Below are positions 24,004-31,959 of a DNA stretch of 37,791 nt, in pieces. Source of the stretch: an uncultured Novosphingobium sp. Lineage in GTDB: Bacteria; Pseudomonadota; Alphaproteobacteria; Sphingomonadales; Sphingomonadaceae. The notes beneath the pieces are model-generated. The model was not told where the DNA came from and did not search any database. It worked only from the letters and a program-made list of their open reading frames with translations. Positions within the stretch are counted from its first letter, which is position 1. Every line of letters begins with the position of its first letter. A program made the position numbers and the translations under genes. Location of the stretch: contig CAMPIM010000022.1 in the NCBI GenBank assembly GCA_946886365.1, positions 1 to 37,791 on the forward strand. The letters are read 5' to 3'.

Positions 24004-25335
24004 ATGTCCCAGAATTTCGACCTGATCCTGAAGAACGGCACCGTCCACACGCCCGGCGGGGCGGCGCAGACCGATGTCGGCGTGCGCGGCGGCAAGATCG
24101 TGGCGATCGGGTCTTCGCTAGGCGATGCGGGCGAGGTGATCGACTGCACGGGGCTGGACGTGCTGCCCGGCTGCATCGACAGCCAGGTGCATTTCCGTGA
24201 ACCGGGCCTTGAACATAAGGAAGACCTTGAATCAGGCAGCCGCTCTGCCGTGCTGGGCGGGATCACTTCTGTGTTCGAGATGCCGAACACCAACCCGAAT
24301 ACGGACAGCGCCGAGCGCGTGCATGACAAGCTGGCGCGCGCCCATCACCGCATGTGGTGCGACCACGCCTTTTATGTCGGTGCGACGGCGGACAATGCCG
24401 AAGCGCTGAAGGAACTGGAACGTATTCCCGGCACGGCTGGCGTGAAGATCTTCATGGGCGCATCGACCGGTAGTCTGCTGGTGGACGATGACGCGGCGCT
24501 GTCGCGTGTGTTGGCGAGCGGCACGCGGCGTGTTGCCATCCATGCCGAGGATGAGGCGCGGATGAATGCGCGCAAGGATTTGCGGGTTGATGGCGATCCT
24601 TCTTCTCATCCCGTCTGGCGCGACGATGAAAGCGCGATGATTGCGACGAAGCGCATCATCGGCCTTGCCCGTCAGGCGCGGCGGCGCATCCATATTCTGC
24701 ATGTGACGACGCCAGCGGAGCTGGAATATATCGCCGGGCATAAGGATATCGCCACCTGCGAGGTGACGCCGCAGCATCTGACGCTGGCGGCGGAGGATGC
24801 CTATCCGCGTCTCGGCACCTATGCGCAGATGAACCCGCCGATCCGCTCGGCTTCGCACCGGGATGGCCTGTGGCATTGGCTCAACCAGGGCGTGCCCGAT
24901 GTACTGGGCAGCGACCATGCGCCGCATACGATCGAGGAAAAGGCGAAAACCTATCCCGCATCGCCCAGCGGCATGCCGGGCGTCCAGACGCTGGTGCCGT
25001 TGCTGCTCAACCATGTGGCGGAAGGGCGTTTGTCGCTGCGGCGGTTTATCGAGCTGACCTCTTCCGGGCCGCAGCGGGTGTTCGGGCTTGTCGGCAAGGG
25101 GCGGATCGCGCTCGGCTATGATGCTGACTTCACCATCGTCGATCTCAAGAAGCGGTGGACGGTGGGCAGTGACTGGCTTTCCTCGCGCTGCAACTGGTCA
25201 CCATTTGAAGGCATGGACCTGACCGGCAAGGCCGTGGGGACCATCGTGCGCGGAAACCGGGTCATGTGGGAAGATACTCTGGCCAATGAAGCGGTGGGCG
25301 AAGCCGTGCGCTTTGAGGCGACCGAGTTCGCCTGA
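24004..25335 (+). CDS. pyrC: Dihydroorotase (alphaproteobacterial subtype)
   Basis: A 443-residue amidohydrolase that closes carbamoyl-aspartate to dihydroorotate in pyrimidine synthesis. The metal centre is recognisable: Lys148 in VKIFMGAS as the carboxylated lysine, His180, His233 in ILHVT, and Asp304 in LGSDHAPHT. The first motif reads DSQVHFREPG, so Gln61 replaces the first His of the usual HxH pair while His63 and Arg65 remain. I recall this Q form from an alphaproteobacterial dihydroorotase subfamily, so it is probably functional, but an allantoinase-like or other amidohydrolase role is not excluded. No other pyrimidine gene is in the window. Confidence 0.87.
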   Translation: MSQNFDLILKNGTVHTPGGAAQTDVGVRGGKIVAIGSSLGDAGEVIDCTGLDVLPGCIDSQVHFREPGLEHKEDLESGSRSAVLGGITSVFEMPNTNPNTDSAERVHDKLARAHHRMWCDHAFYVGATADNAEALKELERIPGTAGVKIFMGASTGSLLVDDDAALSRVLASGTRRVAIHAEDEARMNARKDLRVDGDPSSHPVWRDDESAMIATKRIIGLARQARRRIHILHVTTPAELEYIAGHKDIATCEVTPQHLTLAAEDAYPRLGTYAQMNPPIRSASHRDGLWHWLNQGVPDVLGSDHAPHTIEEKAKTYPASPSGMPGVQTLVPLLLNHVAEGRLSLRRFIELTSSGPQRVFGLVGKGRIALGYDADFTIVDLKKRWTVGSDWLSSRCNWSPFEGMDLTGKAVGTIVRGNRVMWEDTLANEAVGEAVRFEATEFA

Positions 25336-25345
25336 ACGCCCCGGC

Positions 25346-26248
25346 CTACGCCGCCGCCAGCCTGTTCTTGCGGGCGGCAGCGAGGCTATCGGTCGCGAAA
25401 AGGATGAGGCCCAGCCAGATCAGCGCGAAGCTGATCATCTGGCCCTGCGTCAGTTTCTCCCCATAGAGCAGCACGCCGCACAGGAATTGCAGCGTGGGCG
25501 CGAGATATTGGATGAGGCCTAGCGTCGTAAGGGGCAGGCGCTGCGCAGCCATGGCGAACAGGATCAGCGGCACCGTCGTCAAGGCGCCCGAGAAGATCAG
25601 AAGGCTGCTGGTATAGCTATCCTGCCCGAGGCTGATGCCACCATGGCCCCACAGCCATAGCAAATATGCAAAAGCGAGCGGCGCCAGCAGCAGCGTTTCC
25701 GCCCCCAAGCCAACCATCGGCGCAACCGGGGTCAATTTGCGGACAAGGCCGTACAAGGCAAAGCTGACCGCCAGACCGACGCTGATCCACAGGGTGGTGA
25801 AGGCCGCCGCCGCCATGATGGCCACGCCCACGGCAGCAATCGTGATGGCTATGGCTTGCCCACGCCGCAGTCTTTCCTTCAGCACGAGGACGCCGAGCGC
25901 GACATTGACCAGTGGATTGAGGAAATAGCCAAGGCTGGCAGCGATGACGTGGCCGTTATTGACCGACCATACATAAACCAGCCAGTTGAACCCGATGAAC
26001 AGCGCGGATGCGGTGAGGGGCAGGACGATCCGCCTGTCGCGCAATGCTGCGCCAAGCGCGCCCAAGTTCCGCCGTGCCGCGAGTACGCCGACGATCAGGA
26101 CGAGCGACCATATGACCCGCTGCGCTACCACCTCTACCGGGGTCACGGCGTGGAGCAGCTTGAAAAAGATGGGTAGCAGGCCCCAGAGCCCATAGGCCGC
26201 CACCGCAGCGATCAGGCCCGTCCTTAGCTGCTGATCATGCGGGTTCAG
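25346..26248 (-). CDS. rarD: RarD-type EamA-family permease
   Basis: A 300-residue membrane protein with about ten hydrophobic helices and two EamA repeats. It opens with LIAAVAAYGLWGLLPIFFKL, includes QRVIWSLVLI, then FNWLVYVWSVNNGHVIAASL and GYFLNPLVNVALGVLVLKER, then GLIQYLAPTLQFLCGVLLYG, which is the RarD signature. Substrate is unknown; the chloramphenicol-sensitive name is historic. There is no in-frame ATG at the right place; CTG at 26248 overlaps the upstream stop as CTGA and has GGAGG six bases before it, giving the normal family length. The only upstream ATG (26305) would lie well inside the neighbour. Confidence 0.9.
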   Translation of the reverse strand: MNPHDQQLRTGLIAAVAAYGLWGLLPIFFKLLHAVTPVEVVAQRVIWSLVLIVGVLAARRNLGALGAALRDRRIVLPLTASALFIGFNWLVYVWSVNNGHVIAASLGYFLNPLVNVALGVLVLKERLRRGQAIAITIAAVGVAIMAAAAFTTLWISVGLAVSFALYGLVRKLTPVAPMVGLGAETLLLAPLAFAYLLWLWGHGGISLGQDSYTSSLLIFSGALTTVPLILFAMAAQRLPLTTLGLIQYLAPTLQFLCGVLLYGEKLTQGQMISFALIWLGLILFATDSLAAARKNRLAAA

Positions 26249-26466
26249 AAAATGCCTCCGCCCAGGAACAGGCGGAACGCACCGATCGCCGCGACGATGA
26301 GGCACAGGTTGCGGCCGCTGTTACGGGTCGATAATATCCCGATCACGGCGCCAAACAGCGCGATCGGCACCAGCAGCCAGTTGGCGATCCCCAGAAGCGG
26401 CAGGAATGCCGGGATCATCAGCAGGAGGGCGAAAAGGCCGATCAGGACCGAGAGGACGTTTAGCAT
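26245..26466 (-). CDS. Small integral membrane protein of unknown function
   Basis: A 73-residue protein that is almost entirely hydrophobic, with about three helices: LNVLSVLIGLFALLLMIP, ANWLLVPIALFGAVIGIL, and LCLIVAAIGAFRLFLGG, with a short basic loop TRNSGRN. No named domain is recognised. It precedes rarD with a CTGA overlap, so the two are likely coupled. It diverges from the lipoprotein gene at 26619. Confidence 0.75.
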   Translation of the reverse strand: MLNVLSVLIGLFALLLMIPAFLPLLGIANWLLVPIALFGAVIGILSTRNSGRNLCLIVAAIGAFRLFLGGGIF

Positions 26467-26512
26467 CGCGATGAAATGGGCCTTGTTCCGCCCGGAGACA
26501 AGATGGGCGCAG

Positions 26513-26579
26513 ATGCCATTCGCATCTTAATGGCATGGGAAAATTTAGCGATTTACCAAAATCACTAACGAAAAATTAA
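26513..26579. promoter_or_regulatory. Divergent promoter region with 8-bp inverted repeat and CtrA-like site
   Basis: Between the divergent genes at 26466 and 26619 lies a perfect inverted repeat ATGCCATT (26513-26520) / AATGGCAT (26529-26536), a plausible operator. About 30 bp further is CTAA-N7-TTAA (26565-26579), one mismatch from the CtrA box TTAA-N7-TTAA. The stretch is AT-rich compared with its surroundings. Both readings are pattern matches without supporting data. Confidence 0.35.
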
Positions 26580-26618
26580 CTCCTGACATTCACCTCTTGT
26601 TTACAAAGGAGTTAAGCC

Positions 26619-27341
26619 ATGCCGCCTTTCCGTTCTGTCTATGCCCTTGCCGTGCTGCTCGCGCTGCCATTGGCGAGTTGCGGGAAGGGGGACAAGGAGG
26701 CTGATCTCAACGCCCTCGACGCCCAGCTGACCAACAATGCGGTGGACCCTGCCTTGCAGGAAGCATTGGGAGGGAAGATCACGGTCGATCCCAAATTGAC
26801 GGGTCAATCCGGACGCTCTGCCATTGCGGGTTTACCGAAGCTTAGTGGCGACGCGGCCCAGGCACTGGCCGAATCGGTGAAGCTAGCGGGTGGCAAACTG
26901 CTCGCGACCCCTGCTCCAACGGCAGGTGAGGGTAAGGAACCGGCGGCTGCGCTGGCCTCCGCCGCTCAAGATCAGGACAAGCCCGGCGGCAATGTCTTCT
27001 GCCGCAAGCAACTGGCCTATGGCATGCAGTGGGCCAGCCGACTGCCCGATCCCTTCGGCGTGTATCCGGGCGCTAAACTGACGGAGGCGGCGGGCGCGGA
27101 CAAAAATGGTTGCACGCTGCGCGCGGCCACTTTTGTGACGCCGGTGCCCCGCCAGAACGTCATGGATTATTATTATACGCAAGCGCGGCGTTCGGGATTT
27201 GACGCCGAACACACGGTTATGGGGGGCGATCATGTATTGGGTGGTACGCGCGCGGATGATGGCGCCGCCTTCCTGCTGGTCTTCACCGATGCGTCGGGCG
27301 GGCGGACGAATGTCGATATAATCGCCGACAAGGGACGGTAA
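26619..27341 (+). CDS. Predicted lipoprotein of unknown function
   Basis: A 240-residue protein with a lipoprotein signal: SVYALAVLLALPLASC, the lipobox LASC with Cys at residue 21. After a low-complexity Ala/Gly/Lys/Pro stretch (about 80-125) the C-terminal half is structured, with CRKQLAYGMQWASRLPDPFG, VYPGAKLTEAAG and YYYTQARRSGFDAEH, which resembles small alpha-beta domains but matches no named family I can recall. A cysteine pair (in CRKQ and GCTL) could form a disulfide. The start at 26619 has AAAGGAG upstream. It is separated from crcB by 59 bp on the same strand. Confidence 0.8.
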   Translation: MPPFRSVYALAVLLALPLASCGKGDKEADLNALDAQLTNNAVDPALQEALGGKITVDPKLTGQSGRSAIAGLPKLSGDAAQALAESVKLAGGKLLATPAPTAGEGKEPAAALASAAQDQDKPGGNVFCRKQLAYGMQWASRLPDPFGVYPGAKLTEAAGADKNGCTLRAATFVTPVPRQNVMDYYYTQARRSGFDAEHTVMGGDHVLGGTRADDGAAFLLVFTDASGGRTNVDIIADKGR

Positions 27342-27400
27342 GCGCAGAAAGGCGCGCGCCGCCATTTTCTTTACTGCGTTTTGCCTCTAGGGCGGGCGGG

Positions 27401-27784
27401 ATGAACAATATCCTCCTTGTCATGGGCGGCGGCGCGGTTGGCGCGCTGGCGCGCTACCAGCTGGGCCGCTTTGCCGGTCACATGCTGCCGGGTGTGCAGT
27501 GGCCCTGGGGCACCTTTGCCGCCAATGTGCTGGGCGGTTTTGCCATGGGTCTGCTTGCGGGCTGGCTGGCGCGGTTCGGCAGCGCGTCGGGTGAGGCCCT
27601 GCGCCTGTTGCTGGCGGTCGGGCTGCTTGGTGGCTTCACAACCTTTTCCTCCTTCAGTCTGGAGACCGTGCTGATGATTGAGCGCGGGCAGTTGGGCATG
27701 GCGATGAGCTATGCCGCCCTGTCAGTCATCGCGGCGGTCGGCGCGCTGGTCCTTGGCCTTGGCATGATGCGGAGCGTGGCATGA
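27401..27784 (+). CDS. crcB: Fluoride exporter CrcB (Fluc family)
   Basis: A 127-residue four-helix membrane protein. It opens with GGGAVGALARYQLGRF, has GTFAANVLGGFAMGLLAG (the conserved Asn of the pore), and GLLGGFTTFSSFSLETVL with the TTFSSF motif that lines the fluoride path. Fluc channels work as antiparallel dimers; only one gene is present, so it should be the homodimeric type. I looked for the fluoride riboswitch core upstream and saw none. It starts the crcB-rluC/D-HAD-membrane-atp12 chain and overlaps the next gene as ATGA. Confidence 0.95.
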   Translation: MNNILLVMGGGAVGALARYQLGRFAGHMLPGVQWPWGTFAANVLGGFAMGLLAGWLARFGSASGEALRLLLAVGLLGGFTTFSSFSLETVLMIERGQLGMAMSYAALSVIAAVGALVLGLGMMRSVA

Positions 27785-29112
27785 AGGGGCGTCCTCCCGG
27801 CAAGCCTTCCGGTCCCTCGCGCGGGGGCAAGCCCGGCGGTGGCGCGCCCGGCCGCGCCCGTGGTGGCGCAAAGGCGGCGCGGGCGCGCAAGCCTGATGCG
27901 CCGAGGTCACCAGCGAAAACTGCCGCCAAGCCTGCTCTGGCCAAGGCCACAACGCCTAAGGTTGCTGCCCCCAAGGCTGCTGCTACGGGTAAAGGCGTTT
28001 CGCTGGATGTGCGTCAGTTCCGCGTGGGCGCGGATGATGATGGCATCCGGCTGGATCGCTGGTTCCAGCGGCATTTGCCGGACATCGGCTTCAACAGCGT
28101 GTCGCGCTGGTCTCGTACGGGTCAGTTGCGGGTCGATGGCGCGCGCGCCGCGCCGGGCGATCGGGTGGCCGAGGGCCAGCTGATCCGCGTTCCTCCCGCC
28201 GAGCCCAAAGCTGTCGAGACCACCAAGCCGCGCCGCGTCCGGCCGGAATTGAGCGAAGATCAGATCAGTTTCGCACAGAATATGGTGATCCATCGCGACG
28301 CGCAGGCGATCGTCATCAACAAGCCGCCGGGCCTGGCGACGCAGGGCGGCACCAAGACTGACGAGCACGTCGATGGCCTGCTCGACGCTTTGGAATATGA
28401 GCTGGATCAGCGGCCCAAGCTGGTCCACCGGCTGGACAAGGATACCTCCGGCGCGTTGCTGGTCGCCCGCACGGCGCGGTCGGCGGCTTATTTCGCCAAG
28501 GCTTTTTCCAGCCGCACTGCGCGCAAGGTCTATTGGGCGATCGTCATGGGCGTGCCATCGATCAATGACGGCATGATCGAACTGCCCATCGCCAAGCAGC
28601 CCGGCACCGGCGGCGAGAAAATGCATGTCGATGAGGAAGAGGGGATGCCCGCCCGTTCGCGCTACCGCGTGATCGAGCGCGCGGGCAATCGCGCCGCCTG
28701 GGTCGAGCTGCAACCGCATACCGGTCGCACGCATCAGTTGCGCGTGCATATGGCGGCTATCGGGCATCCGATTGTCGGCGACGGCAAATATGGCGGCAAG
28801 GACGCGTTTCTGTCCGGCTCGATCAGCCGCAAGATGCATCTGCATGCCCGCCGCATCCGTGTCGATCATCCCGATGGTGGCCGGGTCGATGTGCGCGCCG
28901 ACCTGCCCGAGCATTTTGCGGCGAGCCTGATATCGCTGGGCTTTGACATCAACGCGGGTGACCTGCCGCTGGACGAGGAAATCGCCCGCGCGCCGACCCG
29001 CGAGGATGAGAAGAAGGCGGCGCGTGCCCATGCCAAGCAATGGCGGAAGGAGCGTCGTGGGGAACGGCGGTCGCGCGGATCGGGTGGTAGCGGGAGCCCC
29101 CGCAAGAAATGA
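27781..29112 (+). CDS. RluC/RluD-family rRNA pseudouridine synthase with basic N-terminal tail
   Basis: A 443-residue protein. Residues 1-72 are a low-complexity, basic, Ala/Pro/Gly/Lys-rich tail. An S4 RNA-binding domain follows (about 78-140, GIRLDRWFQRHLP). The catalytic motif HRLDKDTSG is at 216-224 with Asp219 as the nucleophile, and ELQPHTGRTHQLRVHMAAIG is the second family signature. The C-terminus is again basic (KERRGERRSRGS). The enzyme should make pseudouridine in 23S rRNA, but which site is not determinable. The tails probably help bind RNA. It overlaps both neighbours by 4 bp. Confidence 0.92.
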   Translation: MKGRPPGKPSGPSRGGKPGGGAPGRARGGAKAARARKPDAPRSPAKTAAKPALAKATTPKVAAPKAAATGKGVSLDVRQFRVGADDDGIRLDRWFQRHLPDIGFNSVSRWSRTGQLRVDGARAAPGDRVAEGQLIRVPPAEPKAVETTKPRRVRPELSEDQISFAQNMVIHRDAQAIVINKPPGLATQGGTKTDEHVDGLLDALEYELDQRPKLVHRLDKDTSGALLVARTARSAAYFAKAFSSRTARKVYWAIVMGVPSINDGMIELPIAKQPGTGGEKMHVDEEEGMPARSRYRVIERAGNRAAWVELQPHTGRTHQLRVHMAAIGHPIVGDGKYGGKDAFLSGSISRKMHLHARRIRVDHPDGGRVDVRADLPEHFAASLISLGFDINAGDLPLDEEIARAPTREDEKKAARAHAKQWRKERRGERRSRGSGGSGSPRKK

Positions 29113-29768
29113 GCAACCGCCTTGCCGTTTTCGATTGCGACGGCACTCTGGTCGATAGCCAGCATAGCATCTGCGCTGCCATGACGCTGGCGTTTGAAGG
29201 CGAGAAGCTGGCTGCGCCTGACCGGACTACGATCCTGTCCGTGGTTGGCCTGTCGCTGCCGTTGGCGATTGCGCGATTGCTGCCGGAAGCGGAAGCGGAT
29301 TTCCATGACCATCTGTCGGAAAGCTACAAGCGCGCTTTCCAGCAGATGCGCCGCGATAATGCGGTGTCGGAGCCGCTCTATCCGGGGATAGCCGAGTTGA
29401 TCCGGGAACTGGATGCCGACGGATGGCTGCTGGGCGTGGCGACGGGCAAGTCGGATCGTGGGCTGACTCTCTGCCTGGCGCATCATGGCATCGACGCGCA
29501 TTTCGTGACGCTTCAGACTGCCGACCGGCATCCGTCCAAGCCGCATCCGTCCATGCTGCTGACCGCCATGGCGGAAGCGGGCGCGAGTCCGGAAACGACG
29601 GTGATGATCGGCGACACCAGCTATGACATCGACATGGCGCTGAGCGCGGGAACGAGGGCGTTGGGGGTCGGCTGGGGCTATCATCTGCCCGCCGATCTCA
29701 TTGCCGCTGGCGCGCATGCCGTGGCGATGGACAGCGATGAACTCAGGAACCATATCCGCGCAGCATGA
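29109..29768 (+). CDS. HAD-family hydrolase, phosphoglycolate phosphatase-like
   Basis: A 219-residue HAD phosphatase. The nucleophile motif FDCDGTLVDS (Asp9, Asp11), motif II GVATGKSDRG, the lysine in PSKPHPSML, and MIGDTSYDIDMA are all present, with a helical cap between motifs I and II (about 18-85). Members clean up phosphorylated metabolites or 2-phosphoglycolate; the substrate here is unknown. It is linked by ATGA overlaps to the pseudouridine synthase before it and the small membrane gene after it. Confidence 0.9.
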   Translation: MSNRLAVFDCDGTLVDSQHSICAAMTLAFEGEKLAAPDRTTILSVVGLSLPLAIARLLPEAEADFHDHLSESYKRAFQQMRRDNAVSEPLYPGIAELIRELDADGWLLGVATGKSDRGLTLCLAHHGIDAHFVTLQTADRHPSKPHPSMLLTAMAEAGASPETTVMIGDTSYDIDMALSAGTRALGVGWGYHLPADLIAAGAHAVAMDSDELRNHIRAA

Positions 29769-30019
29769 CCGACTTTCCTCCTCTCCCTCCCGTCGATCCT
29801 GAAAAGGTCGCGCGCCAGCGTCACTTCGCGCTTGGCATGTTCCGCCTTTCGGGTGCCCTGCTCGTGATGTTCGGCTTTCTCATCCTGATGGAGCGCTTCA
29901 ACTGGGTGCAGGGCAGCAAGGCCAAGGCGATGGGCATGATATTCGTGCTGGTCGGCCTGTTTCAGTTCATCATCGTGCCGCGTCTGCTGCTGGCCCTGTT
30001 CCGGAAGCCGCCGCAATGA
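29765..30019 (+). CDS. Small two-span membrane protein
   Basis: An 84-residue protein with a Pro-rich acidic start (DFPPLPPVDPEKVARQ) and two hydrophobic helices, FRLSGALLVMFGFLILM and AMGMIFVLVGLFQFIIVP, with a short basic loop between and a basic C-terminus. No named domain is recognised. It overlaps both the HAD gene and atp12 by 4 bp, which supports it being a real, co-translated gene. Its placement before the F1 assembly factor is notable, but no function is claimed. Confidence 0.78.
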   Translation: MTDFPPLPPVDPEKVARQRHFALGMFRLSGALLVMFGFLILMERFNWVQGSKAKAMGMIFVLVGLFQFIIVPRLLLALFRKPPQ

Positions 30020-30711
30020 GGCGCTTCTACAAGGATGTCGCGGTGATTTCCGGCGAGGCTGGGCATGAGATCCAGCTGGACGGGCGCCCCGTGCGAACGC
30101 CCGCGCGCGCGGCGCTGGCCCTGCCGACCGTGGGGTTGGCGGAGGCTGTGGCCGAGGAATGGCGCGGGCAGGGTGATATGGTCGATCCGCGCTCTATGCC
30201 CTTCACGGGCCTTGCCAACGGGGCCATCGACCAGATTGCGCCTAATCGCGAGAGCTTCGCTTCTGGCATCGCCAATTATGGAACCAGCGACCTGCTCTGT
30301 TACCGCGCCGAAGGGCCAGCGGAACTGGTGTCGCGGGAGGCGGCGTCGTGGGACCCGCTGCTGGACTGGGCGCGGCGGCGTTATGACGTCACCTTTCGCG
30401 TGACCCAAGGCATCATTCCGGTCGATCAACCGCCCGAGACTTTGGAGCGGCTGGATGCGGCGGTGAAAGCCTATGATCCTTTCACGCTAGCGGGATTGTC
30501 CACGCTCGTGACCCTGTCGGGTTCGCTGGTCTGCGGCCTGGCGATCGTCGAGGGCGGACATGATGCCGATGCGATCTGGACCGCGTCAGAAATAGATGAG
30601 GATTGGGAAGTCGAACAGTGGGGCGAGGATGCCGATGCCGCTGCCCGATCAGCCAGACGGCGGGATGAGTTCGCCGTGGCCCGACGCTTTTGCGAGTTGG
30701 TTGCGCGGTAG
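30016..30711 (+). CDS. ATP12-family F1-ATPase assembly chaperone
   Basis: A 231-residue soluble protein that matches ATP12: RRFYKDVAVI and IQLDGRPVRTPARAALALPT near the N-terminus, AVAEEWRGQGDMVDPRSMPF, then GTSDLLCYRAEGPAELVSRE, which are the family hallmarks. ATP12 binds free alpha subunit of F1 and helps form the alpha/beta hexamer; it is shared between mitochondria and alphaproteobacteria, which supports the taxonomic reading. It is the last gene of the overlapping five-gene chain. A palindromic repeat lies 35 bp downstream. Confidence 0.92.
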   Translation: MRRFYKDVAVISGEAGHEIQLDGRPVRTPARAALALPTVGLAEAVAEEWRGQGDMVDPRSMPFTGLANGAIDQIAPNRESFASGIANYGTSDLLCYRAEGPAELVSREAASWDPLLDWARRRYDVTFRVTQGIIPVDQPPETLERLDAAVKAYDPFTLAGLSTLVTLSGSLVCGLAIVEGGHDADAIWTASEIDEDWEVEQWGEDADAAARSARRRDEFAVARRFCELVAR

Positions 30712-30746
30712 ATCAGAGTTGGATTTAACCGGCACCACCTTTTAAT

Positions 30747-30825
30747 CCCGTTCGGGGTGAGCTTGTCGAAGCCCTCCACTTTCTTAAAAGAAATAGAGCC
30801 CTTCGACAGGCTCAGGGCGAACGGG
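30747..30825. repeat. REP-like inverted repeat (CCGTTCG type)
   Basis: Arms 30747-30775 and 30797-30825 are inverted copies of 29 nt with 23 matches, both carrying CCGTTCG, TGAGC and TGTCGAAG. The loop contains a perfect TTTCTT-AA-AAGAAA palindrome. It sits between convergent atp12 and L,D-transpeptidase genes. The sequence type recurs between genes in many proteobacterial genomes (from memory). It could work as a terminator or as a mobile REP element. Confidence 0.7.
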
Positions 30826-30891
30826 GTGAGGAAAAGCTGATTAACTAGAGCGGGGGTCTAAGATTCTTGCCAGCGGTGCGTGCGCCCCTCT

Positions 30892-31572
30892 TCAAGCCCC
30901 CATTGCCGTGAGCTTGTTCGCATAAACCATGCGGCCCGAGCCAAGCAGCCCGAGCAGTTGCGGCAACATGTGCTGGGCGACGGCGAAGCAGCCTTCGCTG
31001 CGGCCGATTTTGCCCCATGACGCGATATGATCTTCGCTCACATAGTCGGCGCCGTGGATCACGATGGCGCGCATCTCGGCATTGTTGTTCTGCGAATCGA
31101 GCCCTGCCAGCCGCATGGCGCGGCCGTGCTGTCCTTCGTAAATTTGTCCGGTCTTGTACGCGCCCGCCGAACTCGCCAGCGAATTGGGTTCGTTGGAGAA
31201 TGTTTGCAGCCAACCGGAATGTCCCGGATCGGACCCCCGGCCATGAGCCACCAGATAGGAGCTGGAATGACCGCCGACGAGATCGACGATGTGGAAGCGC
31301 AACTCACGCGAAGGGGCGTTGAAATCGGCCAGCGCGATCCGGTCGCGCAGCTCGAACATATGGGCATGTTCGTCCAGCGCCGCCTTTGCCCGGTCCAGCA
31401 GCCGAGCATAGGGCTGCTGCGCCAAAGGCGTAACCGGATGCGGGGTAACAGGCGGCGGCACTGGTGCGGCAGGCTGTGGCATGGCCGTCACGGCCGCGCG
31501 TCCGGCGCTGTCTGCTAGGAATGAAAAGGCGAGTCCGCTTAAAGCGGCCTTCGTAAAACTGCGACGATCCAT
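30892..31572 (-). CDS. Murein L,D-transpeptidase catalytic domain family protein (YkuD_2) with Tat signal
   Basis: A 226-residue exported protein. The N-terminus MDRRSFTKAALSGLAFSFLA has a twin-arginine motif and hydrophobic core, so Tat export is likely. A Pro-rich linker (about 32-50) follows. The catalytic domain carries HGADYVSEDHI (His173) and GRSEGCFAV (Cys195), the active-site pair of this family. It probably modifies or cross-links peptidoglycan in the periplasm. ATG 31572 is chosen; a TTG at 31581 is in frame. It follows the small lipoprotein gene on the same strand by 90 bp. Confidence 0.9.
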   Translation of the reverse strand: MDRRSFTKAALSGLAFSFLADSAGRAAVTAMPQPAAPVPPPVTPHPVTPLAQQPYARLLDRAKAALDEHAHMFELRDRIALADFNAPSRELRFHIVDLVGGHSSSYLVAHGRGSDPGHSGWLQTFSNEPNSLASSAGAYKTGQIYEGQHGRAMRLAGLDSQNNNAEMRAIVIHGADYVSEDHIASWGKIGRSEGCFAVAQHMLPQLLGLLGSGRMVYANKLTAMGA

Positions 31573-31662
31573 GAATCGCAATATAGCAAAGCTCTGCGCC
31601 CGCTTAAAGGGCAGGGTGCAAATGGGCGACCGCCGTTCGTCCGAAGGCGGCCAGCCTTCGGC

Positions 31663-31953
31663 TCAATTGGACGAGTTGCTTCCCTCGGCCGACTGGTCCA
31701 GCCGTGCGGTCATGCCGGTGGCTTCCGCATCGTCCTGGATCTGCTGTTTCTCGGTAATGCTTGGCGGCGGCGCGGGTTCCGGGGCTTGCACAGCGTTGTT
31801 GGCTGGCGGCAGCGGAGCTTCCGGTTCCTCGATGATTACATTTTCAACCGGAGGTTCGACCATGTTGTTGGTCGCGGGCGTTTGCTCTTCCTTTTTCCCG
31901 CAGGCGGAGAGGGCGAGCGCGCCAGCGAGGGCGGCGAGGGCAATCTTGCGCAT
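31663..31953 (-). CDS. Small predicted lipoprotein
   Basis: A 96-residue protein with signal and lipobox LALSAC (Cys18) followed by GKKEEQ. The mature part is acidic and Pro/Asn/Glu-rich, with VEPPVENVIIEEPEAPLPP, and looks disordered. No domain is recognised. It starts 6 bp after the stop of the upstream YcbB-like L,D-transpeptidase, so it is probably in that transcript and may serve the same envelope process. The N-terminus MRKIALAALAGALA fits a normal Sec signal. Confidence 0.75.
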   Translation of the reverse strand: MRKIALAALAGALALSACGKKEEQTPATNNMVEPPVENVIIEEPEAPLPPANNAVQAPEPAPPPSITEKQQIQDDAEATGMTARLDQSAEGSNSSN

Positions 31954-31959
31954 GGGGTC

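Noticed and set aside
26535..26579. 14-codon frame MGKFSDLPKSLTKN before the lipoprotein gene
   Set aside because: It has no ribosome site and lies in AT-rich promoter DNA; chance is the simplest explanation.
27342..27400. Fluoride riboswitch before crcB
   Set aside because: I looked for the conserved core and pseudoknot sequences in the 59-bp gap and saw none.
27907..29040. 377-codon open frame on the minus strand
   Set aside because: It is antisense to the pseudouridine synthase, which has clear catalytic motifs.
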